Positions 24,633 through 32,765 of a stretch of 38,562 nt of DNA are shown one piece after another. Under the pieces are notes generated by a model. The model ran no database searches and was not told where the DNA came from. It saw nothing but the letters and a program-made list of their open reading frames with translations. The DNA lies in the NCBI GenBank assembly GCA_964597305.1, contig CAZQWU010000008.1, positions 1-38,562 on the forward strand, written 5' to 3'. The stretch's first letter is position 1, and every line of letters begins with the position of its first letter. This stretch comes from UBA7398 sp964597305 (GTDB taxonomy: Bacteria; Actinomycetota; Actinomycetes; Nanopelagicales; Nanopelagicaceae). The position numbers and the translations under genes are program-made.

Positions 24633-25270
24633 CCAACCACAAAGACTTAACTTTTCACGACTATGCCCAGGTGTGGAGCTCGCTGCATGGTGGCGCGCAC
24701 GTAGCTGGCATTGTGAAGTGGTGGCTCCACATCGCCTTTCTGATTGCTCGAACGCTTCACCGTATGAAAATGTCACCGCATGCTGTGACGTCATTCGGCG
24801 TACTCTGTGCGGTACTAACGTGGCAGAACGCAGATAATGGCGCTGCGCTGGTATGGCTGGTGCTTTCTCTTGCATCCGATGGCGTCGATGGAACGCTTGC
24901 CATCATCTCTGGAAAAAATTCGCGTTGGGGGGCAACCCTTGATGCTGTGGCAGATCGCATCGCAGAAGTGTTCTGGGTAGGGGCTTTTTATGCGTTAGGG
25001 GCTTCATTAGAGATTGTTCTGATCATATGGTTAGCGGCCGCCACTCAAGAATATGTACGCGCGCGTGCAGGCGGACTGGGCTTACGACAGATTGGCATCG
25101 TGACTGTTGCCGAGCGACCGATTCGCGCTTCAGCATTATGCATTGCAATCGTTGCTCAATTATTAGGACTTTCGTGGGCGAGTGCACTTGCGCTTGTGCT
25201 TGCCGTTATTCAATCGCTGAGTTGTCTCACAGTAATTCAGTTTGCCTATCAACAATTTTCGAAGGATTAA
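24629..25270 (+). CDS. CDP-alcohol phosphatidyltransferase family protein
   Basis: A 213-aa integral membrane enzyme with the CDP-OH-P-transf motif in DGVDGTLA, eight further residues, then GATLDAVAD. All four metal-binding aspartates are present, but the Arg that normally follows the Ala (D-G-x-x-A-R) is Ile. The first hydrophobic segments precede the motif, and three to four spans follow. Such enzymes transfer an alcohol phosphate onto a CDP-linked lipid (phosphatidylglycerol-phosphate, phosphatidylinositol-phosphate or similar). The acceptor here is unknown. It is coupled to metF and ends exactly where the convergent desaturase gene ends. Confidence 0.82.
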   Translation: MTNHKDLTFHDYAQVWSSLHGGAHVAGIVKWWLHIAFLIARTLHRMKMSPHAVTSFGVLCAVLTWQNADNGAALVWLVLSLASDGVDGTLAIISGKNSRWGATLDAVADRIAEVFWVGAFYALGASLEIVLIIWLAAATQEYVRARAGGLGLRQIGIVTVAERPIRASALCIAIVAQLLGLSWASALALVLAVIQSLSCLTVIQFAYQQFSKD

Positions 25271-26797
25271 TTAAGGCCGACCAATCGCATCGGCAACGAT
25301 TTCTGAACTAATTCCTACCAATGGCAAGCCACCGCCAGGGTGAGCAGATCCTCCCACGCAAAAAAGTCCAGCTAATGGTGAACGATTTTTTGCACGTAGA
25401 AATGCTGCGCGCATGCCGTTGCTTGACGTGCCATAGATTGATCCGCCTGGAGCGAGCGTTCGCGATTCAAGATCAGCAGGAGTTCTTATTTCCTTCACTA
25501 CTAATCGATCGCGGATTGTTAACCCGCGAGTTTCTAACGTGGAAATAATTTGTTCTGCATAGCGCTCTTTAAGACCAGGCGTATTCCAGTCACAACCTCC
25601 TACGGGGTCATGCCGTGGTGCATTAACAAGGACAAACCAATTATCTCCGTGAGAATTATTTGCTCGATATTTTTCGTCGACCATCGTGGGATCGTGAGGA
25701 GCGCAGATATATATCGCTGGATCTGGCACTGGTTGGTTGCGCGTGAAAATTGCATCAAACTCATCGTCATAATCATCGGGAAAATACACGGTGTGGTGCG
25801 CAAGTTTTTTTGCAGTCGGATCTGGTCGTAAACCAAGTAAGAGGGAAAACCCTGAGAGCGATGGCGTTGCTCGATCAAGTGCACGTCGCGCAGATCGCGT
25901 GACGGCCGGCGCACCTGGGATCAATGAATGATAAACATGATGGGCATCTGCATTGGCAACAACACATGACGTTTTTTTGATCTCACGTTCTTGTGAACTG
26001 CCACGGGTAAAGGAGATTCCCGTTACTCGACCGGCGTCATGAAGGATTTCTCTCACCGGAGTATTGAAGTGAAAGATAACCCCGAGCTCGCGACAACGCT
26101 CTTCCAACGCCTTGGCCAACTGACCGATGCCACCTTTGATATGCCAAGCACCGAACGCTTCTTCTACAAAGGCAATGGTTAAAAGAACTGCTGGAACTTT
26201 CCGTGGATCTGATCCGGTATAGGTTGCATAACGATCAATAATTTTCTGCACATGTGGTGAATCTGTGTAGCTGCGTGAGAGTGAGCGCAATGATCGGTGT
26301 GGAGCAATGATCTGTAATTTCTTCATAAACGCAGGTGAGCGAATCAAGTGTGTCAATGGTGGTAATTCATGTTCAACAAAATCACTTCGCGATGCCTCCC
26401 ACATCGCATCCGCTCTTTTTATGAGTTTGCGGTAACTTTCGCCAGCAGAGACTCCTAATGCATTTTCGATGGCAGAAACAGTTTTATTGTGCGAGAGATT
26501 TTCAAAAGTTATATTTACGCCATCGGCAAAATGGTAATCAAAGGATGGATTGACCGGCATTAAATCCAGTACATGCTCTAATCTTTTTCCCGTTTTAAGA
26601 AAAAGATCCCGGTAGACTGCCGGAAGCGTTAATAACGATGGTCCGGTGTCAAAAGAAAAACCATCAATCCATTCGGTCTGACATTTTCCGCCAGCGTGAG
26701 ATGAGGCCTCATAAATTTCTACCTGGTGGCCTGCTCGAGCCAATCGCGCTGCGGTCGCCATACCACCCATACCTGCGCCGATAACAACAATGGTCAT
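25271..26797 (-). CDS. CrtI-family carotenoid desaturase, probably CrtD-like
   Basis: A second FAD-dependent carotenoid oxidoreductase, 508 aa, with VVIGAGMGGMATAARLA at the N-terminus, GGKCQTEWIDGFSFDTGPSL, and the C-terminal FCVGGSAHPGGGLPLVGISSEI. Because a complete CrtI is encoded 3 kb away, this copy is likely to act later in the pathway. The CruF-type hydratase and glycosyltransferase upstream suggest 3',4'-desaturation of the open end (CrtD role). A ketolase (CrtO-like) or a second phytoene desaturase are alternatives. It is probably part of the unit starting upstream with CruF; the gap to the glycosyltransferase gene is 57 bp. Confidence 0.85.
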   Translation of the reverse strand: MTIVVIGAGMGGMATAARLARAGHQVEIYEASSHAGGKCQTEWIDGFSFDTGPSLLTLPAVYRDLFLKTGKRLEHVLDLMPVNPSFDYHFADGVNITFENLSHNKTVSAIENALGVSAGESYRKLIKRADAMWEASRSDFVEHELPPLTHLIRSPAFMKKLQIIAPHRSLRSLSRSYTDSPHVQKIIDRYATYTGSDPRKVPAVLLTIAFVEEAFGAWHIKGGIGQLAKALEERCRELGVIFHFNTPVREILHDAGRVTGISFTRGSSQEREIKKTSCVVANADAHHVYHSLIPGAPAVTRSARRALDRATPSLSGFSLLLGLRPDPTAKKLAHHTVYFPDDYDDEFDAIFTRNQPVPDPAIYICAPHDPTMVDEKYRANNSHGDNWFVLVNAPRHDPVGGCDWNTPGLKERYAEQIISTLETRGLTIRDRLVVKEIRTPADLESRTLAPGGSIYGTSSNGMRAAFLRAKNRSPLAGLFCVGGSAHPGGGLPLVGISSEIVADAIGRP

Positions 26798-26854
26798 AAG
26801 GGAGAACTATTCGTTATCAAAAACTCTGCGAGAAATTTCATTTAATAGCGTCAC

Positions 26855-27919
26855 TTACGCAAGGGCGCGATCGCGCCACGTTAACGTGCCTCGCCACTTG
26901 CCCCACCACGACCAGAGAATAAGTGAGATCAGCGCACCAATTGCCAACGGGTGGGCGATCGCTAACTCCCAGCGCGAACGAGTACGAAGTGCAACGAGCA
27001 CTCTCGATACCACCATGGCAATGACTCCAACAAATCCTAAAACCTCACCGTGAAAGGCAAACCACCATGGCACAAGCGAGGAGAGAGTTAATATCGAAAT
27101 CGCAATGCCAGTTCCCCACAACGAGCCGAAGGCGTGCCAGAGTGATTTTCGATAGCCCTTGATGAGATCAGATGTTGATTCATACATATGGCACTCGGCA
27201 ATCTCACTTGCCTCCATGACCCCGCCACGAAAACCTGCCCGCAATAAAGTTCGCGCAAGCGCGATGTCATCAATAACATCAGAAGCTATCGATTGATGTC
27301 CACCAACTTTTTCATAGGCATCTTTACGTACGATGAAAAATTGCCCATTCGCAACCGCCATTGAAGGTAGGCGAAAACGTTCAGCGATCCGCAATGGCAC
27401 AGTGGCAAACCATGACCATTGAAGAAGTGGTTGGAGCAAAATCTCCGGAAAGCTCACGGCAATTTGGCGGGGATAGGGTGACCCAAAATCCCATTGCAAT
27501 CGCTCCATTTCCGCGATAGCAGAGGTAACGGCAATCGACGACAAGCGAACATCTGCGTCGATAAAGACGAGAAATTCGCCAACTGCTCGCTGACTTAGTT
27601 GGTAACACGCGAAGTTTTTTCCCAGCCAACCGGTTGGAAGTGGCATACCGTGAATCACATCGATGTCAAACGACTGTAACGCACTCAACGTTCCATCAGT
27701 TGAGTGATCATCAAGCACGATAATTTCTTGGCGGGCAAGTTCGGATTGCGCAAGCAGAGTGGGAATGATTTCGCGAGCATTTCTCTCTTCATTGCGCATC
27801 GGAATCAAGAGTGAAACCTGCGACGCTGGCGCACGGCCACGCGGTTTTCGGACAAGGAAAAAATTACTTAATGTCAACGCAAAGAAGAGTACTGCGATTG
27901 ATGCTGATACTGAGCTCAC
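26855..27919 (-). CDS. Family 2 glycosyltransferase, carotenoid-linked (CruG-like)
   Basis: A membrane-bound GT2 enzyme with an N-terminal membrane anchor, the nucleotide-sugar fold VSLLIPMRNEERNA and IIVLDDHSTDGT, the DxD-like metal motif FIDADVRL, and at least two C-terminal spans. It probably glycosylates the hydroxylated carotenoid end, like CruG in cyanobacteria. I chose GTG 27919 (354 aa), just after the cruF stop at 27927; a GTG at 27994 would add 25 residues and overlap cruF by 68 bp. Neither has a clear ribosome-binding site. Confidence 0.82.
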   Translation of the reverse strand: MSSVSASIAVLFFALTLSNFFLVRKPRGRAPASQVSLLIPMRNEERNAREIIPTLLAQSELARQEIIVLDDHSTDGTLSALQSFDIDVIHGMPLPTGWLGKNFACYQLSQRAVGEFLVFIDADVRLSSIAVTSAIAEMERLQWDFGSPYPRQIAVSFPEILLQPLLQWSWFATVPLRIAERFRLPSMAVANGQFFIVRKDAYEKVGGHQSIASDVIDDIALARTLLRAGFRGGVMEASEIAECHMYESTSDLIKGYRKSLWHAFGSLWGTGIAISILTLSSLVPWWFAFHGEVLGFVGVIAMVVSRVLVALRTRSRWELAIAHPLAIGALISLILWSWWGKWRGTLTWRDRALA

Positions 27920-27926
27920 GACGTTG

Positions 27927-28730
27927 CTAATCGTTTCGCCCCAAACTAATAGCGACAAAGTAAGGAATGAGAAGAAGTGATAAGGAGAGCCCACTCACTA
28001 AGGCAACGCCGAGTCGATCAAAGAAGAAAATATTTCCGACTACCTGTGAAAAAAGCGTCCAACTTAAAAAGATATTGACTGCGGTATTCGATGTTGACTT
28101 TCGCCGTTCACGGGGGAGAGCTCGATGGAGAACTGCAATAAGTGCCATGCCACAGAGCAGCCAACCAAAGGCATTTGAGAGTGGAATCTCCGGCTCGAAG
28201 GGAATGGAACGTCCAGTGAAGTGCCACGTCCATCGTTGATCTGCAACCATTTGCGGATCTAATGCAAAATCCCACGCCATCATGGCTAATCCACCGTAGA
28301 GAAAAACCCAATTCGTTGTCATCCGTCGAGCAACGATCATCATGGGATGCGCCATCATTAACCAGGCAAATGGCACAACGAGTGGAACACCGAATATTTG
28401 ATAACCCAAAGATCCGTCGTAACTGTAGGTGCCAAATGGCCACCCGGTTTTTAATCCAACTAATTCAAAACAATAAGCCAGTGGAAGGGTAATACTGAGA
28501 AGTCGAATGCAGTATGACAATCCATAAATTAATAGAGCGTGGAGCGCCATTGCACCAGCGGACCAATACACAATGGCAATGGTGACGATACGGAGCGTTT
28601 CACCACTGATGAGAGGGAAAGATATTTGGAGTGCAATCGCAATAGCGAGGACTCCGTACATGAAGAGTGATTGTGCAGACGAGAGCGATCCACGAGAGCG
28701 TTTTCGCGGACGATAGTCGCGGATTGCCAT
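27927..28730 (-). CDS. cruF: CruF-type carotenoid 1',2'-hydratase
   Basis: A 267-aa polytopic membrane protein of the CruF/DUF422 family, which adds water to the 1',2' double bond of psi-end carotenoids. Family features are ELVGLKTGWPFGTYSYDGSLG, GVPLVVPFAWLMM, MAWDFALDPQMV and EIPLSNAFGWLLCG, with His/Asp/Glu residues in membrane segments. It lies between the CrtA-like gene (18 bp upstream) and the glycosyltransferase gene. Confidence 0.88.
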   Translation of the reverse strand: MAIRDYRPRKRSRGSLSSAQSLFMYGVLAIAIALQISFPLISGETLRIVTIAIVYWSAGAMALHALLIYGLSYCIRLLSITLPLAYCFELVGLKTGWPFGTYSYDGSLGYQIFGVPLVVPFAWLMMAHPMMIVARRMTTNWVFLYGGLAMMAWDFALDPQMVADQRWTWHFTGRSIPFEPEIPLSNAFGWLLCGMALIAVLHRALPRERRKSTSNTAVNIFLSWTLFSQVVGNIFFFDRLGVALVSGLSLSLLLIPYFVAISLGRND

Positions 28731-28748
28731 AGCCTTATTCTGCCGTGC

Positions 28749-29420
28749 TTAAAGTTCACCAGCGCGTTCGACAACCGCAAATCGACCAAAGAGTTCTTCG
28801 GCATACCATTGTTCACGCGCAGTAGCAGCGATCGCGTTTTGATGGGCTGGTTGTCGATACGCAAATTCATTGAGTGAGGCAGCAGATTTCCATAATGAAA
28901 AAGTTCCCTGTAATCCGATAGGCGCCTCACCAATTCCGATCGCTCCTATCAAGCCAGGCGATTGGCGCAAACTTTCTGTGACAGGTGGAACAGAGCGCCA
29001 GAAAATTACATTCTTACGCCACTTAATTCTGGCGCGAGTAATTGCAACCACTTCGCCATTCCATTCTTTGGCCCGAAAGAGTGGGTCGGCTGTAAAGGGA
29101 TTCCCGCGCGACCATTGGCCATGAACTGAGAGCGGCGTAAGCACAGCATGAAATTCTGAACGTGCAATCAGTCGCCATCGTTCGACAAATATTGATGAAT
29201 CAAAGGAATCTAACTTTGCCCGCGGAATAACGACGATACATCCCCAGCGCAAAGCGGTGCCATCGCGGACGGTAAACGTTTCACCTTTCCCAGTTCCTAG
29301 TAATTTCCAAAAGGAAATATATGACAAGTGACGAAGCGTTAAACGATCGAGCGCCATATGAAGAATCGCCCAGGGAACTCTCGCCCAGGAAATTTTCCAA
29401 AAATATGCGACGGTTATCAT
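28749..29420 (-). CDS. crtA: CrtA-like spheroidene monooxygenase / carotenoid ketolase
   Basis: A 223-aa protein matching the spheroidene monooxygenase (CrtA) family: SYISFWKLLGTGKGETF near residue 40, GEVVAITRARIKW, an FWRSVPPV block, and GIGEAPIGLQGTFSLWKSAASLNEFAY near the C-terminus. In purple bacteria CrtA inserts a keto group at C-2 of acyclic carotenoid ends. Here it probably oxidises C-2' of the hydrated, desaturated end. It overlaps the alpha/beta hydrolase gene by 4 bp and precedes cruF by 18 bp, which fits a pathway role. The assignment rests on motif recognition. Confidence 0.8.
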   Translation of the reverse strand: MITVAYFWKISWARVPWAILHMALDRLTLRHLSYISFWKLLGTGKGETFTVRDGTALRWGCIVVIPRAKLDSFDSSIFVERWRLIARSEFHAVLTPLSVHGQWSRGNPFTADPLFRAKEWNGEVVAITRARIKWRKNVIFWRSVPPVTESLRQSPGLIGAIGIGEAPIGLQGTFSLWKSAASLNEFAYRQPAHQNAIAATAREQWYAEELFGRFAVVERAGEL

Positions 29421-30202
29421 TGGTGTAATTGTTGTCGAATTTCAGCGACCACATCATCGACGTGATCCCACATGGGTGCATGGCCACCTCGCGGCAGCAC
29501 GATCCATTTAGCGTGGCGTGGCGCAATAGATCGTTCCTGACAGGTTGCCGCAGGCAAGGTGGTATCGCTATCACCAAAAATAATGGTGACAGGAACCGAA
29601 TCTGGCACTACTTCATGAAATCTTTTCTTCAACATGGCATCCCACGCTGGAAAATATCCTGGTGAATTCGCCATAGCGCGTGTGGCATCCAGACATGTTT
29701 CATGACTGAACTTTTTCCATTGTGGACTGACATCGGCAAAACCCCAGCCACGAGCTCGTTCAAAATGAACCATAAAAGAAGCGATGGGATTGACTAATTT
29801 CGCAAGCGTTCGTGAAAATGCAGTGATTGGCTTTCGATTGGTAAAAGGTGTTAACCATAATCCGGCTGGCGCAAGTGCAGTCACTGACGCTATTCGTTCC
29901 GGGTGAAGGGCAGCCATCTCAAGTGATATCCATCCGCCCCACGAATTACTGACAATGTGAAATCGATTGACGCCCTGTGATTCCATAAGATCGAAAAGAG
30001 CGACTCCTAATGAATACGGATCAAGCGCCTGAGTTGGATCCAATGGTGATTCGCCATGTCCTGGTAAATCAACTGTGATGCAACGAATGTCAGGTCCGAG
30101 AGATCGAATTACTAATTTCCATGCTGTTGCCGCAGATCCCATTCCATGAATAAAGAGAATAGGTTCTGACATTGATGCGCGACCATATTCACGAGTGATC
30201 AT
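29417..30202 (-). CDS. Alpha/beta hydrolase
   Basis: A 261-aa alpha/beta-hydrolase-fold protein with the oxyanion region FIHGMGSAATAW, the nucleophile elbow SNSWGG (Ser), the acid in IIFGDSDTTLP, and the catalytic His in PRGGHAPMWD. The substrate is unknown. It is coupled by 4-bp overlaps to the CrtA-like gene downstream and the membrane protein gene upstream, so a role in carotenoid ester or glycoside modification is possible but unproven. Confidence 0.85.
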   Translation of the reverse strand: MITREYGRASMSEPILFIHGMGSAATAWKLVIRSLGPDIRCITVDLPGHGESPLDPTQALDPYSLGVALFDLMESQGVNRFHIVSNSWGGWISLEMAALHPERIASVTALAPAGLWLTPFTNRKPITAFSRTLAKLVNPIASFMVHFERARGWGFADVSPQWKKFSHETCLDATRAMANSPGYFPAWDAMLKKRFHEVVPDSVPVTIIFGDSDTTLPAATCQERSIAPRHAKWIVLPRGGHAPMWDHVDDVVAEIRQQLHQ

Positions 30203-30777
30203 TTATTGTGCTTTCGCCCTAATTTTTCGCGCCACTGTATTCGCGTAATGAAGTAAATTCCAAGAAGCGAAACAATTTCAAAAGCGATAGCCCATGGAGA
30301 TTTAAGGTGATCAATAACTAATTCGCCTACGCCATGCTCCTTTAAGGTCACACTTCCCGTCACATAAAGCGAGTAACTAACAAGTCGACCTGAGAAGAAA
30401 AAGAGGGTGAGCGGCAATAGCCGTACACCGAGTAAACCGGCAGCTTCAAAGAGTTGCGCTGACGGAAATGGCGAGAGTGCGAAGAGTAGAAGGCTGACAA
30501 ATTTTCCTCGTCGATTACGTTCTACAAGTTCTGCCACTGCGTTGAGATTCTCTCGTGTTCTCTGAGAAATTCTGTTTCGTAAAAGTCCTGTTGCGGTTGC
30601 TAGAACAAACCGACCACTGGCAGCAGCGAGTGCACCAAAGAGAATGAGAGATAACGCAGGTAGATGAGAATTCAAGCTAAAGAGGACGAGGACTGTCCAC
30701 GTGGGTGGCGCAAATGCAGGTGCGAGATTTAATGCAAAAACAATGGCAATGAGCACAAAAATCTCAAGCGTCATCAA
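30199..30777 (-). CDS. Polytopic membrane protein, possibly VTT/DedA-like
   Basis: A 192-aa protein with about five hydrophobic segments. The central part (basic helix, then LLLFALSPFPSAQLFEAAGLLGVRLLPLTLFFFSGR) resembles SNARE-associated/VTT-domain proteins, which include lipid scramblases, but the match is by eye. It overlaps neighbours by 4 bp on both sides. If the family is right, it could help distribute carotenoid or lipid across the membrane (inference). Confidence 0.6.
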   Translation of the reverse strand: MMTLEIFVLIAIVFALNLAPAFAPPTWTVLVLFSLNSHLPALSLILFGALAAASGRFVLATATGLLRNRISQRTRENLNAVAELVERNRRGKFVSLLLFALSPFPSAQLFEAAGLLGVRLLPLTLFFFSGRLVSYSLYVTGSVTLKEHGVGELVIDHLKSPWAIAFEIVSLLGIYFITRIQWREKLGRKHNK

Positions 30778-31262
30778 TCACCAACAATCATCGCTGTTGC
30801 ATGAGTTAATTTTTTCAGTTCGTGAAAAGTGCTGGGAAAAACTGCATGGGGATGGCCAGCAGCTGCCCATACTTGCGAATAATCTTCGAGGGCTTCATCG
30901 ATCAAAGTAATCTCTGGTGGCGAGCTCCAACCAAAAGGGCTGACGCCACCAATAGCAAATCCCGAGGCTTCACGGACAAAATCTGCATCTGCTCGATAAA
31001 GTTTTTCCACCCCAAGATTTTTTGCAACACGTTCAGTATCAACTCTGTGTCGCCCACTGGTAATAACAAGTAATGCTTTCCCATTCGGTAATGTGAAAAT
31101 GATGGATGATGCCACTTGACCTACTTCTATTCCCAGCGCTGCTGCTGCCTCGGCTGCAGTACGAGCGCTATCGGGCAGAACTTTAATTTCACCTGTTAAT
31201 CCGTGCGCCGTCATTTCGGCGCGTACTCTCTGTACAGCCGCTTTCTCTAAAACACCTTCCAC
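30774..31262 (-). CDS. YbaK/EbsC-domain aminoacyl-tRNA deacylase
   Basis: A 162-aa protein of the YbaK/ProX family, which hydrolyses mischarged aminoacyl-tRNAs. Family features are a Lys-rich substrate strand (GQVASSIIFTLPNGKALLVITSGRHRVD, of which the catalytic lysine is expected downstream), GFAIGGVSPFGW and the FPSTFHELKKLTHA end. Specificity is not predictable. It is the first gene of the overlapping chain running toward the CrtA-like gene. Confidence 0.85.
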   Translation of the reverse strand: MEGVLEKAAVQRVRAEMTAHGLTGEIKVLPDSARTAAEAAAALGIEVGQVASSIIFTLPNGKALLVITSGRHRVDTERVAKNLGVEKLYRADADFVREASGFAIGGVSPFGWSSPPEITLIDEALEDYSQVWAAAGHPHAVFPSTFHELKKLTHATAMIVGD

Positions 31263-31301
31263 AGCAACAGTCTAATGATGAGCGCAATATTTGATGAGTG
31301 A

Positions 31302-32063
31302 CTAACCAATCAGCCACGTTTCGCTCAGTTGGAAAATTGCCAGAGCAAAAACGAGTAGCGCAAACAATCGTTTGAGTAGAAGTGGCGAGAGTGCCGAGCT
31401 TCTCTGCGACGCAGCGCGCGCGGTAAGGATCGCAAGCAGCGCGATGATGATGGGATATTGCCACTGTACTTCGTTCCAGAAACGGTAATGAGCAATAAAT
31501 CCTGTGAGCGTATTAATTGCGATGATGAAGAGCGAGGTCCCGCCCGCTTTATGTGGTGCAACGTTATAGAACAGAACGAGTACGGGGATTACGAGAAAGC
31601 CACCACCTATTCCAAAAAGTCCGGTAAGTGCGCCTATGACAAGCGAAAGTGCCACCAATGGAATGATCGAAACTTTTCGCTCCGGGTGTGAATGTGCTGG
31701 TTTGAGAAGCATCGATACGCCAGCAGCGATTAAGACAATAGAGAAACCAGTCACCACACTTGCGCGTGAGAGATGCGGCAGAACATAAGCGCCACCGGCA
31801 TTTGTAATTAAGCCAAGAGCCCAGATTGTTAGGGCTTCTTTTACAAGTACGTCACCCGTTCGTAATTTTGGAATGACGCCAGCAAGCGCTGCGCCAAATA
31901 CAACAATGAGCGCAGCTGTTGTGGCTTGCACTGGTGTCATCGTGAAGAGATACATCAACATGGGAACTGCTAAGAGCGCGCCACCTGCGCCGATATATCC
32001 GAGCACTGCTCCGATGAGAAGTCCACATATGATCGCTAACGCAAGTCCGGTCACGGGCTCCAC
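31302..32063 (-). CDS. TauE/SafE-family membrane permease
   Basis: A 253-aa protein with about eight hydrophobic segments and the two repeated TauE/SafE halves: IIGALLGYIGAGGALLAVPMLM-like sequence near the N-terminus and GALTGLFGIGGGFLVIPVLV in the middle. Members move sulfite, sulfoacetate or other organic anions, but the substrate here is unknown. It is separated from the YbaK gene by 39 bp. Confidence 0.87.
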   Translation of the reverse strand: MEPVTGLALAIICGLLIGAVLGYIGAGGALLAVPMLMYLFTMTPVQATTAALIVVFGAALAGVIPKLRTGDVLVKEALTIWALGLITNAGGAYVLPHLSRASVVTGFSIVLIAAGVSMLLKPAHSHPERKVSIIPLVALSLVIGALTGLFGIGGGFLVIPVLVLFYNVAPHKAGGTSLFIIAINTLTGFIAHYRFWNEVQWQYPIIIALLAILTARAASQRSSALSPLLLKRLFALLVFALAIFQLSETWLIG

Positions 32064-32081
32064 ATGTGGAACGGTATAACA

Positions 32082-32117
32082 AAAAAATCCTCCTGGCTGA
32101 TGTCAGGAGGATTTTTT
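32082..32117 (-). terminator. Intrinsic terminator after doxX
   Basis: A perfect 8-bp stem (TCCTCCTG / CAGGAGGA, 32088-32095 with 32104-32111) and an 8-nt loop, flanked by A and T runs on the two sides, giving a longer stem and a U-run in either direction. It follows doxX on the minus strand and lies 19 bp before the TauE start. Confidence 0.88.
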
Positions 32118-32164
32118 ACTGCTCTCGCTTTTTTATCAGCGGCGAAGCAGTGTGAGAACTGATG

Positions 32165-32578
32165 TTAGAAATTAAAGAATGCGCTGGTGATTGTTGCGCC
32201 GAAGTGATCGCCGCTTCCCACCATCACCATAATGATCAATGCTGCACCAGCGAGCGCTAAATTCTTGAAGAAGTTAATCGTTTCGCCTTGCTTTGCCTGT
32301 GGATCTGTAATGGTCCAGAAGTTATGCATCATGAAAGCGCTGACGAGGGAGAAGATTGCGATAAGGAGCGCGCCAAAATCAGCATAAATTCCGAGTGCGA
32401 TGAAAAGTCCACCAGCGAGAATCATGAGTCCAGTAAGTGCGACCGAGAATTTTGCTGCAGGTACTTTCTTAAATTGTGCGTAACCTGACATCGCTTCCAT
32501 TTTGGTGAAGTGTGCGAGGCCAGAGTTTACGAAAATCAGCGCAAAAAGAATGCGGCCGATAAGTAACACGATATCCAT
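32165..32578 (-). CDS. DoxX family membrane protein
   Basis: A 137-aa four-span protein with the DoxX pattern: LLIGRILFALIFVNSGLAHFTK, a MILAGGLFIALGIYADFGALLIAIF block and a histidine-containing HNFWTITDP loop. DoxX proteins are often linked to redox or thiol homeostasis. I chose ATG 32578 because GAAAGGG lies just upstream; an ATG at 32605 would include that site. A 14-bp perfect palindrome lies 70 bp upstream (32648-32661). Confidence 0.85.
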   Translation of the reverse strand: MDIVLLIGRILFALIFVNSGLAHFTKMEAMSGYAQFKKVPAAKFSVALTGLMILAGGLFIALGIYADFGALLIAIFSLVSAFMMHNFWTITDPQAKQGETINFFKNLALAGAALIIMVMVGSGDHFGATITSAFFNF

Positions 32579-32647
32579 GCGAACCCTTTCGTTTGGTTGA
32601 AACATTCCAACTCGGTGGAGTTAGGAGAGATGAGACTATCAAAACTA

Positions 32648-32661
32648 GTTGAAATTTCAAC
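32648..32661. promoter_or_regulatory. 14-bp perfect palindrome, possible operator
   Basis: GTTGAAATTTCAAC is perfectly self-complementary and sits in the 179-bp spacer between the divergent doxX and DUF6504 genes, nearer doxX. Size and symmetry fit a dimeric regulator such as a MarR-type protein. No regulator gene is in the window. Confidence 0.45.
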
Positions 32662-32743
32662 AATATTGAGCTCTTACCGAGGCGTGTGTCGCGGGCCTTC
32701 GAGCGTGGCTGAGCGCCACTTGAAGGGCGTCAGGGGGCTCCGC

Positions 32744-32749
32744 TAAGGT
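32744..32749 (+). promoter_or_regulatory. -10 hexamer of the SOS operon
   Basis: TAAGGT matches TANNNT and ends 8 bp before the ATG at 32758. It directly abuts the LexA box, so a bound repressor would cover the transcription start. Confidence 0.5.
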
Positions 32750-32765
32750 TCGAACAAATGTTCGA
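32750..32765. promoter_or_regulatory. LexA (SOS) box
   Basis: TCGAACAAATGTTCGA is a perfect match to the actinobacterial LexA consensus TCGAAC-N4-GTTCGA. It covers the start codon (32758-32760) of the first gene of the DUF6504-dnaE2-dinB operon. Confidence 0.92.

Noticed and set aside
26790..28933. Several plus-strand open frames across the glycosyltransferase, cruF and crtA genes
   Set aside because: All are antisense to genes with clear domain motifs and have Arg/Ser-rich composition typical of shadow frames.
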